From positions 1-5,721 of the forward strand of contig SLFF01000357.1 of NCBI GenBank assembly GCA_007124395.1: a stretch of 5,721 nt of DNA, given 5' to 3'. The first letter of the stretch is position 1. Each line of letters starts with the position of its first letter. Shown in pieces: positions 5,273 to 5,721 of the stretch. The notes beneath the pieces were generated by a model. The model was not told where the DNA came from. It saw only the letters and a program-made list of their open reading frames with translations, and made no database searches. Source of the stretch: Thermomicrobiaceae bacterium. Its GTDB lineage: Bacteria > Chloroflexota > Chloroflexia > Thermomicrobiales > Thermomicrobiaceae. Made by a program: the position numbers and the translations under genes.

Positions 5273-5721
5273 ACTGGCATCAGGATCGTCGAGCGTCGAA
5301 CGTCTGGCTCGCGGTGCCTGCCAGTTGTAGCGGAGGGCCAGAACGCGAATGCCGATCGTCGCCAGAACACCGATTCCGGCGGCGATCGCTGTATCAAGCC
5401 CCAGCCAGAGCAGGATTACCAGCGTCGTTGCCCCGAGGACCGCAGCCAGCGCGTAGATGTCTCGTTCGAGGATCAGCGGCACTTCGCGGGCGAGCAGATC
5501 ACGGATCACACCTCCGCCCGCCCCAGTTACGGTGCCGAGCAGAATCGCTGGCAGCGGCCCGAGATCGAAATCGAGTGATTTCAACGTTCCGGAGACGGCG
5601 AAGACTCCCAGCCCGACGGCATCCAGCAGACGGATCGAGTAATCCATTCGATTGAACTGGTGATGAAACAGAAACACCGCAGCTGCTCCGAGCAACGCAG
5701 TGAGCAGGTAGATCTCTTCCC
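5270..5721 (-). CDS. TRIC-type channel / UPF0126 membrane protein, 5' end outside window
   Basis: The frame is open from the stop at 5270-5272 to the right edge, giving 149 residues; the N-terminal part (perhaps 55-65 residues for a normal protein of 200-220) is missing. TRIC/UPF0126 proteins consist of two similar three-helix repeats. The end of repeat one is visible as EEIYLLTALLGAAAVFLF (1-18). Repeat two is complete: LLDAVGLGVFAVSGTLKSLD (31-50), LLGTVTGAGGGVIRDLLAREVPLIL (60-84) and ERDIYALAAVLGATTLVILL (85-104). GAGGGVIRD (66-74) is the conserved glycine-rich pore segment. A further helix (about 109-128) and a polar tail end the protein. Prokaryotic members form trimeric potassium-conducting channels; some UPF0126 relatives are linked to glycine transport, so the substrate is open. 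A TTG at 5695 is only an internal codon and not a credible start, since the repeat continues upstream of it. Confidence 0.9.
   Translation of the reverse strand, partial: EEIYLLTALLGAAAVFLFHHQFNRMDYSIRLLDAVGLGVFAVSGTLKSLDFDLGPLPAILLGTVTGAGGGVIRDLLAREVPLILERDIYALAAVLGATTLVILLWLGLDTAIAAGIGVLATIGIRVLALRYNWQAPRARRSTLDDPDAS

Noticed and set aside
5113..5655. Plus-strand frame of 180 codons over the TRIC-channel gene
   Set aside because: Arg/Pro/Ala-rich composition and antisense overlap with a well-conserved channel frame mark it as a shadow.
1..5721. Defence island, toxin-antitoxin pair, phage or biosynthetic cluster
   Set aside because: No gene shows the needed domains, directions alternate at nearly every gene, and the recognised products are housekeeping, stress or envelope proteins.

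Overview
The window is a moderately GC-rich piece of bacterial chromosome. It holds eight protein-coding genes: seven of ordinary size, two of them cut by the window edges, plus a 40-codon ORF. I see no rRNA, tRNA, CRISPR array, integrase or transposase. The gene mix (a GT39-type membrane glycosyltransferase, a DUF5654-like protein, a tandem universal stress protein, a SaoD/DsrE-like protein and a TRIC-type channel) and a repeat-like intergenic sequence recall Chloroflexota such as Thermomicrobia or SAR202 relatives. That placement rests on remembered family style, not on a search, and is weak.

Layout from left to right. Positions 1-477 (+) hold the C-terminal part of an unrecognised multi-pass membrane protein. 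It meets, tail to tail with a 17-base overlap, a small DUF5654-like two-helix membrane protein (461-736, -). A 163-base divergent spacer with a possible promoter follows, then a complete GT39/ArnT-like glycosyltransferase (900-2507, +). A 10-bp perfect hairpin (2529-2555) separates it from a minus-strand pair: a tandem-domain universal stress protein (2695-3624) and, three bases after its stop, a 40-aa single-helix membrane micro-ORF (2569-2691). The 232-base divergent spacer 3625-3856 carries two separate perfect 8-4-8 dyads, one at each end, before panC (3857-4696, +). Next comes a spacer with tandem inverted repeats that looks like a dispersed-repeat remnant. It is followed by a promoter-like sequence with a 12-bp palindrome and a short SaoD/DsrE-like cysteine protein (4890-5255, +). 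Its stop codon and the stop codon of the converging TRIC-channel gene (5270 to the right edge, -) sit in the two arms of one small hairpin.

The genes do not form one pathway. Transcription direction changes at nearly every gene, and the only operon-like unit is the stress protein plus the micro-ORF. PanC makes pantothenate for coenzyme A, but no panB or panD is next to it. The glycosyltransferase, stress protein, DsrE-like protein and channel look like independent housekeeping or stress functions.

I did not find a convincing new multi-gene system. The items most worth following are the micro-ORF coupled to the stress protein, the paired dyads between the stress protein and panC, the palindrome over the predicted start point of the DsrE-like gene, and the repeat remnant after panC.
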